From positions 248,001 through 312,000 of the forward strand of contig OZ245013.1 in assembly GCA_965223675.1 (NCBI GenBank): a stretch of DNA of 64,000 nt. Reading direction: 5' to 3'. Below the pieces are notes generated by a model that was given only the letters and a program-made list of their open reading frames with translations, searched no databases and was not told where the DNA came from. This DNA is from JAGQKC01 sp965223675 (GTDB lineage: Bacteria; Nitrospirota; Nitrospiria; Nitrospirales; UBA8639). Shown one piece after another: positions 1 to 8,123 of the stretch. Numbering within the stretch: the first letter of the stretch is position 1; every line of letters begins with the position of its first letter. The position numbers and the translations under genes are program-made.

Positions 1-140
1 AGAGTCGTGAGGAGGACGATGACCAAGGATCCTTGAAAGGTCCATGCAAAGAAATGTATGGTAATTTCACTCGCGTTTTGTAAAGAAAATGCCACAGCGA
101 GAAAGACCATGACGAGTGCAAGAATTAGAGCAAAGGACAT
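1..140 (-). CDS. LapA-domain (DUF1049) inner-membrane protein, 5' part only
   Basis: Reading the complement from an ATG at 140 gives about 46 residues before the window edge. It starts with a hydrophobic helix (MSFALILALVMVFLAVAFSL), followed by QNASEITIHFFAWTF, and a second hydrophobic stretch begins at the edge. A helix, then a QN..V.v.f..w motif, then another helix is the pattern of the small LapA/DUF1049 proteins, which are linked to lipopolysaccharide assembly in enterobacteria. The C-terminal part lies outside the window. It is divergent from glgB, with 64 bp between the starts. The family call rests on the motif and topology alone. Confidence 0.6.
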   Translation of the reverse strand, partial: MSFALILALVMVFLAVAFSLQNASEITIHFFAWTFQGSLVIVLLTT

Positions 141-204
141 GATAGGATTGGCGGTAGTCAGAAAAAAATAAGAATTCGCACTCAAGACTCTATACTTATT
201 TACC

Positions 205-2412
205 ATGTCCGTACATCTTGATCAACAAAGGGCACGCCTGATTCATGCAGAGGAAAGCCATCCCTTTGCCTATTTGGGCCCCCATTGCGAAGACCGTCAT
301 GGTCAGCCACATGCCACCATTCGTGCCTTTCTTCCTCAAGCCGCCAGTGTGAATGTTCTTTTAGATAATGCGGATGGCAAAGCTCTTCCCATGAAGGCTA
401 TAACATCGGATGGTCTGTTTGAAGCTCACTGTGCTGTTGATGCGAGAAAAATTGGCTATCGTCTGCAAGTGGTAGATCGGTCTGGAAACATGACTGAGAG
501 CCGAGATCCGTATGCCTTCGATCCCGTCCTCTCTGATTATGATTTACATTTATTCGGAGAGGGAAAGCTTTATAAAGCGTATGACAAACTGGGTGCGCAG
601 ATGTGCCAACATCAAGGTGTAGAAGGTGTGAGTTTTGCTGTGTGGGCCCCGAATGCCAAGCGTGTGAGTGTCGTAGGGGATTTCAATGAATGGGATGGAA
701 GACGTCATCTCATGCAGTCTCGAGAGGGTTCTGGAATGTGGGAGATTTTTATCCCAGATTTACCAGAAGGTGAGGTATATAAGTATGAGATTCTTTCTCG
801 GAGCGGAGACGCGCCATTCTTAAAAGCCGATCCCTATGCCACAGCTGCCGAACTTCGACCGAAGACTGCCTCTGTCGTCCGAACTACGACTCGTTATGAA
901 TGGAACGACCAAGAGTGGATGTCCAAAAGGGGTGAGCAAGATCCGTTAGTCAGCCCCTGCTCAATCTACGAAGTTCATCTAGCGTCCTGGAGGCGTGTGC
1001 CTGAAGAGGGGGGCCGCTGGATGACTTATGAAGAGTTAGCGAAGACGCTCATACCCTACGTGAAAGAAATGGGATTTACGCATATCGAGCTCATGCCCGT
1101 CACGGAACATCCCTTTGATGGGTCCTGGGGATATCAGTCGACCGGCTACTTTGCTCCGACTAGTCGCTTTGGATCGCCGGAAGAATTTATGGCCCTGGTT
1201 AATGCCTGTCATCAAGCGAATATCGGCGTCATCATGGATTGGGCGCCAGCCCATTTCCCTGACGATCCCCATGGACTCGCCTGGTTCGATGGCACGCACC
1301 TCTACGATCATGAAGATCCACGTCTCGGGTACCATCCTGAGTGGAAAAGCCGTATTTTTAATTACGGACGGACCGAAGTCAAAAACTTTCTCATTAATAG
1401 CGCATTAATGTGGTTTGATCGATACCATATCGACGGCCTTCGTGTGGATGCAGTGGCCTCGATGCTCTATTTAGACTATGCCAGAAAAGCGGGGGAGTGG
1501 TTCCCCAATCGATTCGGAGGTAATGAAAATCTCGAAGCTGTGGAATTTTTGAAAGAGTTGAATGTTATGGTCCATCAAGAACATCCAGGCGTCGTCATGA
1601 TAGCCGAAGAATCCACGGCGTGGCCAGGGGTGTCACGCCCAACCTATGTTGGTGGTCTTGGGTTTACTTACAAGTGGAATATGGGGTGGATGCACGACAC
1701 GTTAGAATATTTCAGTATGGATCCGATTCATCGGAAATATCATCAAAACAAAGTTACATTTGGCTTGATGTACGCCTTTACGGAAAATTTTGTGCTTGTC
1801 CTTTCACATGATGAAATTGTACATGGCAAAAAATCGCTCATCGACAAAATGCCGGGAGATGATTGGCAACGATTCGCGAACTTACGCGCGCTGTACGGAC
1901 ATATGTGGGGGCATCCAGGGAAAAAGATGTTGTTCATGGGTGGAGAATTTGGACAATGGTGGGAATGGAATCATGATGACAGTCTCCAGTGGCATTTGCT
2001 CGACTATGCTTCTCATCAAGGATTGAAGCAGTATGTGGCGGACCTGAATCGTCTGTATCAATCCGAACCGGCTCTCTATGAGGTGGATTTTGATTGGCAG
2101 GGATTTCAATGGATCGATCTCCACGATAGCGATAATTCCACCCTTGCGTATATACGCTACGCTCGCGATCGCGGTGACTTTATTGTCTGTGCCTGCAACT
2201 TTACGCCGGTACCGAGAGAGCGCTATCGCATGGGGGTTCCTCATGGAGGAGTCTATCGGGAGCTGATCAACAGCGATGCCGAGATCTATGGGGGGGGCAA
2301 TATCGGAAATGCGGGTTCAGTCCAAGCTGACTCTATTCCCTACCATAATCAACCCTTCTCTCTTCTTGTGACTCTTCCTCCGCTTGCCGTGGTCTTTTTT
2401 AAGCCTGTCTGA
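205..2412 (+). CDS. glgB: 1,4-alpha-glucan branching enzyme
   Basis: 735 residues, the usual length for a two-CBM48 GlgB. It cuts alpha-1,4 chains and re-attaches them through alpha-1,6 links during cytoplasmic glycogen synthesis. The N-terminal carbohydrate-binding domains cover about residues 20-230, the GH13 barrel about 260-600, and a C-terminal beta domain follows. The catalytic triad is visible: nucleophile D415 in GLRVDAV, acid/base E468 in IAEESTAWP, and D536 in LSHDEIVHG, with spacing like the E. coli enzyme. HHPFAYLGPH-like family sequence near residue 20 (HPFAYLGPH) supports the ATG at 205. No good Shine-Dalgarno precedes it, so translation may be weak or leaderless. It belongs functionally with treZ, glgX and malQ downstream, although accessory genes intervene. 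Confidence 0.97.
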   Translation: MSVHLDQQRARLIHAEESHPFAYLGPHCEDRHGQPHATIRAFLPQAASVNVLLDNADGKALPMKAITSDGLFEAHCAVDARKIGYRLQVVDRSGNMTESRDPYAFDPVLSDYDLHLFGEGKLYKAYDKLGAQMCQHQGVEGVSFAVWAPNAKRVSVVGDFNEWDGRRHLMQSREGSGMWEIFIPDLPEGEVYKYEILSRSGDAPFLKADPYATAAELRPKTASVVRTTTRYEWNDQEWMSKRGEQDPLVSPCSIYEVHLASWRRVPEEGGRWMTYEELAKTLIPYVKEMGFTHIELMPVTEHPFDGSWGYQSTGYFAPTSRFGSPEEFMALVNACHQANIGVIMDWAPAHFPDDPHGLAWFDGTHLYDHEDPRLGYHPEWKSRIFNYGRTEVKNFLINSALMWFDRYHIDGLRVDAVASMLYLDYARKAGEWFPNRFGGNENLEAVEFLKELNVMVHQEHPGVVMIAEESTAWPGVSRPTYVGGLGFTYKWNMGWMHDTLEYFSMDPIHRKYHQNKVTFGLMYAFTENFVLVLSHDEIVHGKKSLIDKMPGDDWQRFANLRALYGHMWGHPGKKMLFMGGEFGQWWEWNHDDSLQWHLLDYASHQGLKQYVADLNRLYQSEPALYEVDFDWQGFQWIDLHDSDNSTLAYIRYARDRGDFIVCACNFTPVPRERYRMGVPHGGVYRELINSDAEIYGGGNIGNAGSVQADSIPYHNQPFSLLVTLPPLAVVFFKPV

Positions 2413-2509
2413 CCTCATAATCAATACAGCAAATAGACGGGTAAAGCTCTTTACATTTCACTGTGGCTGGTTTCACGCATCCTTACGCGGAAACCCAGAG
2501 AAGCATCGC

Positions 2510-2884
2510 CTATTGCAGAATCCTGTTGAGCAATCGCGAGATTTCAGAGAAATCGTAGGGTTTTGATAAGACGTGGTGAATCTCGACAAGAGGGAGTTGC
2601 GGCTTAACCTCTGAAAGAGATTGGCCTGTTGTGATTAGGACAGGAAGATGTCGGAGGGTCGGATGGCTGGCTAATGCTTCAAGGAGTTGATAGCCATTCA
2701 TGATGGGCATGTTGAGATCAGTCATGACTAGATCGAATGATTCCGTCTGAAGTTTGGACAAGCCGTCAGCCCCGTTTTGGGCTTCATAGCAGCTGTGGCC
2801 TTGGTGTTTAAGAAAATCACGAAGACATTGACGATTGGGTTCATCGTCTTCAACGATCAAGATTTTCTTGAGTACGGGTTTCAT
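2510..2884 (-). CDS. Single-domain response regulator (CheY-like)
   Basis: 124 residues made only of a receiver domain. Acidic pocket residues D13 and D14 (VEDDE), phospho-acceptor D56 (VMTDLNMP), switch T85/T86 (ITTG) and K108 (LSKPY) are all present. Having no output domain, it should signal by protein contact or pass phosphate on in a relay. It converges on glgB with a gap of about 100 bp, and no histidine kinase is adjacent, so its partner is an orphan or lies elsewhere. The start at 2884 places the hydrophobic beta-1 strand (KKILIVEDD) correctly. Confidence 0.92.
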   Translation of the reverse strand: MKPVLKKILIVEDDEPNRQCLRDFLKHQGHSCYEAQNGADGLSKLQTESFDLVMTDLNMPIMNGYQLLEALASHPTLRHLPVLITTGQSLSEVKPQLPLVEIHHVLSKPYDFSEISRLLNRILQ

Positions 2885-3441
2885 CTTGGTTGGGGACCTA
2901 TGCGTTCACTCTTTGGATCAGCCTTGCTATAGAGTTGAGTCGGATGACGATTTGCCATTAAGTTCGATTTCATTCCTGGAGGGGGCCTAGCATTCAGAAT
3001 GAAGGAGATGGAAGGGCCATGATAGAGCTAGAACATTCTACAAACGGCCCTCAGTAAGCAGAACGCTATACAGCGACAAGAGGAAAGTTTAGATGTAACT
3101 GCTTCATGCCTTTCGCTTCATGGATTTCGTCTCAGTGAGAGAATAAAAAATAGTGAATCGAAATAGTTGGGGAAGATTAACGAGAATAACGGAGTAAAAC
3201 TATGATCTAGATCAAGTTTCTAGAGTTATTGTTCATCGCAGAGGTCAGACCAAAGTCGTGTCCATGATTAGATATAGATAAAAATGCCAATTTGTCATAA
3301 GTTTAAGATCTCTTCCGATATGCCGAATAGGAGTAAGAGTGGATGCCTGAGCCAAGAACCCGATGTTGACGCTCTTGGCAATCAGTTACGAAGCCCGCGA
3401 CACATTTTTATAAACCTGGTTTACCTTTGAGAGTCTATCCT
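2885..3441. other. Intergenic region, about 550 bp
   Basis: It separates the divergent response regulator and DHH phosphoesterase genes and should hold promoters for both. I see no ORF with coding character, tRNA, strong hairpin with a T-tract, or clear sigma70 hexamer pair. Confidence 0.4.
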
Positions 3442-4416
3442 ATGCCTACTGGAAAATTTCGACTCGTGACCCGAAGTGATTTTGACGGACTTGTCTGTGC
3501 AGTGTTGCTGAAAAAAGTGGGAATCATCGACGACATCCTATTTGTCCATCCAAAAGATATGCAGGATGGGAAGGTGGCGGTCTCTGCCCGTGATATCACG
3601 ACCAATCTTCCCTATGTCGAGGGTGTACATCTCGCCTTTGATCATCATCATAGTGAGATCGTTCGTAATAAAGGTGAGAGAAGTAATCATATCATCGACC
3701 CGGATGCCCCTTCTGCCTCACGAGTCGTCTATCGGTATTACGGTGGTGAAAAGACATTTCCTATTGCATGGAACGAAATGATGAATGCCGTGGATAAGGG
3801 TGACTCAGCCCAATATGGGATCGAGGAGGTCCTCAACCCTCACGGTTGGGCATTAATGAATTTCATCATGGATGCGCGCACGGGGCTGGGACGTTTTCGT
3901 AAATTTCGCATCTCCAATTACTTGTTAATGATGCAACTCATCGAGGAATGTACAAACCTGAGTATCGATGAAGTCATTGCCTTGGCCGACGTTCAAGAAC
4001 GCGTGCAGCTCTTCAAAGAACATGCAGAGTTAGCGAAAGAACAGATACGGCGATGCTCGACAGTACATGATAACTTAGTGGTATTGGATTTGCGTGACGA
4101 GGAGACCATTTATGCCGTCAACCGTTTTATGATTTATGCACTCTATCCGGAATGCAATATGTCTATTCATGTGATGTGGGGTCTCAAAAAACAAAATACG
4201 GTGTTGGCTATTGGTAAGTCGATCTTTAACCGAAGTTCAGCGGTCAATATCGGTGAGCTTTGTCTTTCGTATGGCGGCGGTGGGCATCCGAATGCAGGTA
4301 CCTGTCAGGTAGAGAATGATGTGGCCGATAAAAAACTCGAAGAAATTGTCGAAAAGATTTGTTCGAAAAGTGTATCCGTCGTGGCGGCGGAAAAGGCATC
4401 ATGTGCCACTGCGTAA
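3442..4416 (+). CDS. DHH-family phosphoesterase (exopolyphosphatase/nanoRNase-like)
   Basis: 324 residues from the ATG at 3442; a TTG at 3427 would add five. DHH-family proteins hydrolyse phosphodiester or phosphoanhydride bonds in short RNAs, pAp, cyclic dinucleotides or polyphosphate using metal ions. Motif I is SDFDG (D13, D15). The signature motif FDHHHSE is at about 66-72. A DHHA1-like glycine motif, GGGGHPNAGTC, lies near residue 290. The sequence does not reveal which substrate is used. A GAGAG stretch 8-12 bases upstream is a weak ribosome site. The gene stands alone, with long non-coding stretches on both sides. Confidence 0.85.
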   Translation: MPTGKFRLVTRSDFDGLVCAVLLKKVGIIDDILFVHPKDMQDGKVAVSARDITTNLPYVEGVHLAFDHHHSEIVRNKGERSNHIIDPDAPSASRVVYRYYGGEKTFPIAWNEMMNAVDKGDSAQYGIEEVLNPHGWALMNFIMDARTGLGRFRKFRISNYLLMMQLIEECTNLSIDEVIALADVQERVQLFKEHAELAKEQIRRCSTVHDNLVVLDLRDEETIYAVNRFMIYALYPECNMSIHVMWGLKKQNTVLAIGKSIFNRSSAVNIGELCLSYGGGGHPNAGTCQVENDVADKKLEEIVEKICSKSVSVVAAEKASCATA

Positions 4417-4848
4417 CGGGATATCTATTCACTAGCTGTGGTGGCTGATCATGTCATTGACGTGCAGTTATTTGAGAGAGTTTTTTCTCAAGATTCAACA
4501 ATCGTGTTCTCCTCCGTTTTGATATAGAGTATTCTCTTCTGATTCTCCATCTTTTCTCCAATCCCCCACACGCGGGGATGAAGTTCCTCTCCTAGACCGT
4601 AGCTAGATGCGATCTCATCGTACTTCTGCGTGCTCTAATCTTCGTTAATCCAGAAAAAATACCATTATCTTGACAGGCGTAGGGGATATCGGTAAATAGA
4701 GAGCCCTTTGCAGATTACCTCTCTATATTGAGGTGTCCTGATCAGAGTCATCATTTTTTATCACTTCATGATCCGTAGCAACCAGGCAGGCATGCGAGGA
4801 TTTTAGCCGCGGTTGTCGTTTGCGGAGCTTCTAACGAAGGAGAATGAA
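4417..4848. other. Intergenic region upstream of the tail-tube gene
   Basis: About 430 bp without a supported gene. It contains one possible promoter for the tail-tube gene (4670-4698) and a small hairpin around 4472-4485 (GAGAG...CTC). Nothing else stands out. Confidence 0.4.
4670..4698 (+). promoter_or_regulatory. Possible sigma70-type promoter for the tail-tube gene
   Basis: TTGACA at 4670-4675 is a perfect -35 hexamer. After a 17-base spacer, TAAATA at 4693-4698 is only a weak -10. It would give a leader of about 145 bases before the ATG at 4849. This is tentative because the -10 is poor. Confidence 0.35.
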
Positions 4849-5280
4849 ATGCCGAACCGTAGAAATTTCGATCATCTGATTAGCAGCAAATTCAAAGTGG
4901 AAATAGAGGGAGTGACTCAGGCACAGTTTGCGGCCTTTGAAGGCTTGGAGTCTACGACTGAAGTTGTGACGTTTGTCGATGGAAGCGACTTGATTGTTCG
5001 TAAAAGACCTGGAAGAACAAACTATTCTAATCTGGTGTTGAAACGCGGCTACCTCAACACCGATGAACTGTGGAATTGGCACAAGGCGGTCATTGATGGA
5101 AGAGTAGAAAGAAAGGCGGGCTCCATTATTGCGTTGGCTGATGATGGCTCTGAAATCTTACGGTACAACTTTTTTGAAGCCTGGCCATGTCGCTGGAAAG
5201 GCTTCGAATATGATGCGAAAAATGCTGGTTCGCTTTTCGAAGAAATCGAAATTGTCGTGGAGAAAGTTGAACGAGGATAA
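4849..5280 (+). CDS. Contractile-tail tube protein (phage T4 gp19/eCIS tube-like)
   Basis: 143 residues, the typical length for tail-tube subunits of myophages, extracellular contractile injection systems and related machines. Recognisable family features are the opening (NFDHLISSKFKVEIEG), a middle with FEGLES and KRPGRTNYSNLVLKRG, and a late GSLFEEIEIVVEKVE strand. These match the T4-gp19-like group that stacks as hexameric rings. An AAGGAG six bases before the ATG at 4849 fixes the start. No sheath, baseplate, spike, AAA+ ATPase or terminator gene is present in the window, so this is an orphan tube gene. It is followed 41 bp later by an unrecognised 204-residue protein in the same direction. 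It could be a remnant, part of a split locus, or adapted to another role. Confidence 0.8.
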   Translation: MPNRRNFDHLISSKFKVEIEGVTQAQFAAFEGLESTTEVVTFVDGSDLIVRKRPGRTNYSNLVLKRGYLNTDELWNWHKAVIDGRVERKAGSIIALADDGSEILRYNFFEAWPCRWKGFEYDAKNAGSLFEEIEIVVEKVERG

Positions 5281-5321
5281 GGTGAGAAATGTTCTGCTAT
5301 ATTTTTATCGATAGATAAATA

Positions 5322-5936
5322 ATGGATGCTAGATTCATTGAGAAGTTTCTCGAAGAGAGACTTAAACGTCTATTAGGTAGACAGGTTCCGCTGACTCGTG
5401 GTCCATTAGTCGTTTCTAAATTTAGCGGCATCCGACCCGAGGTGTATATCCATGCTTCAAAACTAGACGACTTTGGAGGGGTCACGGCTGAAGGTGTCGC
5501 GATCGCACGGAGATCAGTCAAAGGCCCTTCCACATTCAGAGGATTTGAGGAGGAACGGCCGGGCCGATTAATCGTGAAGGTGATGTGTCTATCCGGTTCT
5601 TATGACATTCTTCAAGAACTTTTACAAACTATCTCTCCCTCAGTCCTGCTCAGTTTAGAGCTCGTACCAGGTTTTTCTCTGGGATCGTTGCAAAAGGATA
5701 TTGCGCAACTGCGTTTTGATGAGTTTAACGCGTGCCTTGCTTCCGCCGAGCTCAATGCTGAAAATGATGGTAAGCAACACTATTTTCTTGGAACTTTGGT
5801 TTTTCACTTAAACGGATTTATTCATGTCCGTGTGACTCAACGTGGTGGTCTTAGGCGTAAACCAACATCCAACGTGAGTGAAATAGTAAAGAAACCTAGC
5901 CCAGGCAGAGCCCGAAGAAAATCCGGTGACTCTTAA
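5322..5936 (+). CDS. Unrecognised protein downstream of the tail-tube gene
   Basis: 204 residues with no family I can name. The N-terminal 20 residues (MDARFIEKFLEERLKRLLGR) look like an amphipathic helix. Residues 90-150 read as alternating helix and strand (YDILQELLQTISPSVLLSLE). The C-terminus is basic (GGLRRKPTSN...GRARRKS). There is no signal peptide or membrane segment. The start codon lacks a clear ribosome site, and the gene sits 41 bp after the tail-tube gene, suggesting co-transcription. A tail-completion, tube-terminator or adaptor role is possible from context only. Confidence 0.6.
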   Translation: MDARFIEKFLEERLKRLLGRQVPLTRGPLVVSKFSGIRPEVYIHASKLDDFGGVTAEGVAIARRSVKGPSTFRGFEEERPGRLIVKVMCLSGSYDILQELLQTISPSVLLSLELVPGFSLGSLQKDIAQLRFDEFNACLASAELNAENDGKQHYFLGTLVFHLNGFIHVRVTQRGGLRRKPTSNVSEIVKKPSPGRARRKSGDS

Positions 5937-5990
5937 CCCTCTTGAAGACAGGCAAACTGCTTTCCGTTCCCTAACTGACAGCCTAAGGTC

Positions 5991-7832
5991 TTATTGTTCC
6001 GAAGTTGGAGGCTGAAACTTAGCCATATCTTTTCTCTCTCGCAGTTTCCAGCCAAGCTTGGTTGCCATTGATCTGTTGAGTTTTCCCTCTGTCGTCAAGA
6101 TGCCATTGGAAACAAGTAGCATTCTCATAGCTTTCACTGTGAGATCATCCGTTTTGGTATAGGCCGCCTCGAAATCCTTTGAAGTTTTGTTGTTCGCCGT
6201 GAAGTGCGTGTTCGATTGAATGGGCTCATGTTCTTCAAAGCCTGCTCGCTTGGCGGTGATGAAATAATCAAATTCATAGGTGTTCGTTTCACCCCTAAGT
6301 TCTCTGACCTCAATCGTTTCTTTTGTTACTTTGATAGCAGCAAGACCAAAGGTATCCATGGACCGGGGAGTAAATTGCACAGTGATGTCTTCGTCTTTCC
6401 CTGCGACGAGGCGAAAGTGTTTAGGTGTTTCGATTGTGGCGCGGCCATCGACCAACTTGGCTTTACCGCGAAGAAAGACCGCATGTTCAGGTCCCTCAAA
6501 AAACGCATAGACGACTTCCTTAGTGGGATCTGACGGATGTGGCTGGACAAACGACCCTGATGCTTTACTGAGGTTGCCAGTAATTGTCACATCTCCGTTG
6601 ATCGTCAGGTCATTACTCAAGAAATCTCCCTCAAGGAGAGGGCTGGAAGTGTTAGTATTGTCAATATAGAGCTTATGTGAGCCGGTCTCGTTGTATCCTG
6701 CATGATAGCCAAGAAAGACATTGTAACTTCCTATTTCATTTTTATATCCAGCATAATCTCCTAAAAATGTGTTGCGATGACCGGTGGTCGTGTTAAATCC
6801 CGTCCCATACCCAAAGAAGTTGTTGTGGGACCCGGTCATATGATTATAGCCAGCGTATCGTCCCACGAAGGAATTGAAGTGTCCTGTAGTGTTGTCAAAA
6901 CCAGAAGTATGGCCTAAGAACGTATTGGAGGATCCAGTGGTGTTCCTGAACCCGGCAATATAGCCGAGGAAGGTATTTGAGGATCCGGTAGTGTTGTAGA
7001 GTCCGGCAGATCTTCCGAGGAAGGTGTTGCTGGACCCCGTGGTGTTGGATTTGCCGGCGACATATCCCAGAAAGGTGTTGGCGGATCCCTCAGTATTCTC
7101 GAGGCCAGCAGAATCTCCGAGGAAAGTGTTGGTGGATCCTATGGTGTTGTTCTTGCCAGCTCCGTTCCCAACGAAGGTATTGATCTGCCCAGTCGTATTC
7201 CTGAAGCCAGCGTCATTTCCGAGAAAGGTGTTAGAGTTTCCGGTAGTATTGTTATGACCGGCAGAATTGCCCAAAAAGTGGTTGTTTTGTCCAGTTGTGT
7301 TATTGAATCCAGCTTGATAGCCAATGAAGATGTTGCGAGAGCCTGTAGAGTTAAGATTGCCGGCCTGTTTTCCCAGAAAGGTGTTGAAGGATCCCTCAGT
7401 GTTACTAAACCCAGCACCCACACCCAGGAAGGTATTGTCAGCTCCTTCGGTGTTGCTATAGCCAGCAGAATATCCTAGGAAGGTGTTATCAGATCCATTG
7501 ATATTACTGTAGCCAGCGTTGTTTCCGATAAAGCTATTGGTTCGGCCGGTGAGATTGCTAAAACCAGTGTTCGCGCCAAAGAAGCTATTTTCAGAGCCTT
7601 CAGTATTGCTGCGACCGGCGATCCATCCAACAAACGTGTTTCCGTTTCCGATCGTATTCCCCTCACCGGCGAAGTATCCGAGGAAGGTACTTGAATCATC
7701 ATCCCCTGCTGTGTTTGTTCCGGCCCCGGTTCCTAGAAAGGTATTGCTATTTCCTTCAAATTCTGCGAACGCTTTCCCTCCACTACCGAGTACCACGAGT
7801 ATGAGTATAGAGTACAAATGAATAGGATTCAT
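5991..7832 (-). CDS. Secreted protein with 21 repeats of a 17-residue NTFLGxxAGxxNTTGxx unit (paralogue A)
   Basis: 613 residues from the ATG at 7832, which has AAGGAGG six bases upstream. A signal peptide (about 1-21, cleavage after KAFA) leads into 21 consecutive units of 17 residues, consensus NTFLGxxAGxxNTTGxx, over about residues 25-385. The regular N, G and hydrophobic positions suggest a stacked beta-solenoid or beta-roll, as in fibre and adhesin repeats. After a linker (NGDVTITGNL) comes a non-repeated C-terminal domain of about 200 residues starting near SFVQPHPSDPTKEV. A similar domain follows such repeats in other secreted or tail-fibre-like proteins, but there is no S74 chaperone or YadA-type anchor. 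An extracellular adhesin or fibre is plausible. Paralogue B lies next to it in the same orientation, with near-identical signal peptide and C-terminal domain. Confidence 0.85.
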   Translation of the reverse strand: MNPIHLYSILILVVLGSGGKAFAEFEGNSNTFLGTGAGTNTAGDDDSSTFLGYFAGEGNTIGNGNTFVGWIAGRSNTEGSENSFFGANTGFSNLTGRTNSFIGNNAGYSNINGSDNTFLGYSAGYSNTEGADNTFLGVGAGFSNTEGSFNTFLGKQAGNLNSTGSRNIFIGYQAGFNNTTGQNNHFLGNSAGHNNTTGNSNTFLGNDAGFRNTTGQINTFVGNGAGKNNTIGSTNTFLGDSAGLENTEGSANTFLGYVAGKSNTTGSSNTFLGRSAGLYNTTGSSNTFLGYIAGFRNTTGSSNTFLGHTSGFDNTTGHFNSFVGRYAGYNHMTGSHNNFFGYGTGFNTTTGHRNTFLGDYAGYKNEIGSYNVFLGYHAGYNETGSHKLYIDNTNTSSPLLEGDFLSNDLTINGDVTITGNLSKASGSFVQPHPSDPTKEVVYAFFEGPEHAVFLRGKAKLVDGRATIETPKHFRLVAGKDEDITVQFTPRSMDTFGLAAIKVTKETIEVRELRGETNTYEFDYFITAKRAGFEEHEPIQSNTHFTANNKTSKDFEAAYTKTDDLTVKAMRMLLVSNGILTTEGKLNRSMATKLGWKLRERKDMAKFQPPTSEQ

Positions 7833-8123
7833 GATAGACCTCCTTTTCCCACGGTGGCACGAATTGCACACGTCTCCGAATGATTCTGCTATTTAACTAT
7901 AATTCGAAAATAAAACCTAGAGATGAAGTGTTTAACGCAGCAAAGCTTGAACTCCACGACACCGAAGAGTGCCAATATGTTGGTGGAGATTCTTCTGAGA
8001 GAAAACAAATTAGTGGGAACGACGTAGTTTGGTGGGCGTAGATATACCTGAAGGAGCACAGATCGAGTCATGCCCCTTATAGAACAGGCAAATTTTCTAA
8101 GTCTGAAACTAACAATTCAGAGC

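Noticed and set aside
7024..7821. Plus-strand ORFs (7024-7257, 7254-7478, 7519-7821) opposite paralogue A
   Set aside because: They are long only because the repeat DNA has a 51-bp period that excludes stops on the other strand. They lack ribosome sites and the repeat gene on the minus strand has a signal peptide and a strong start.
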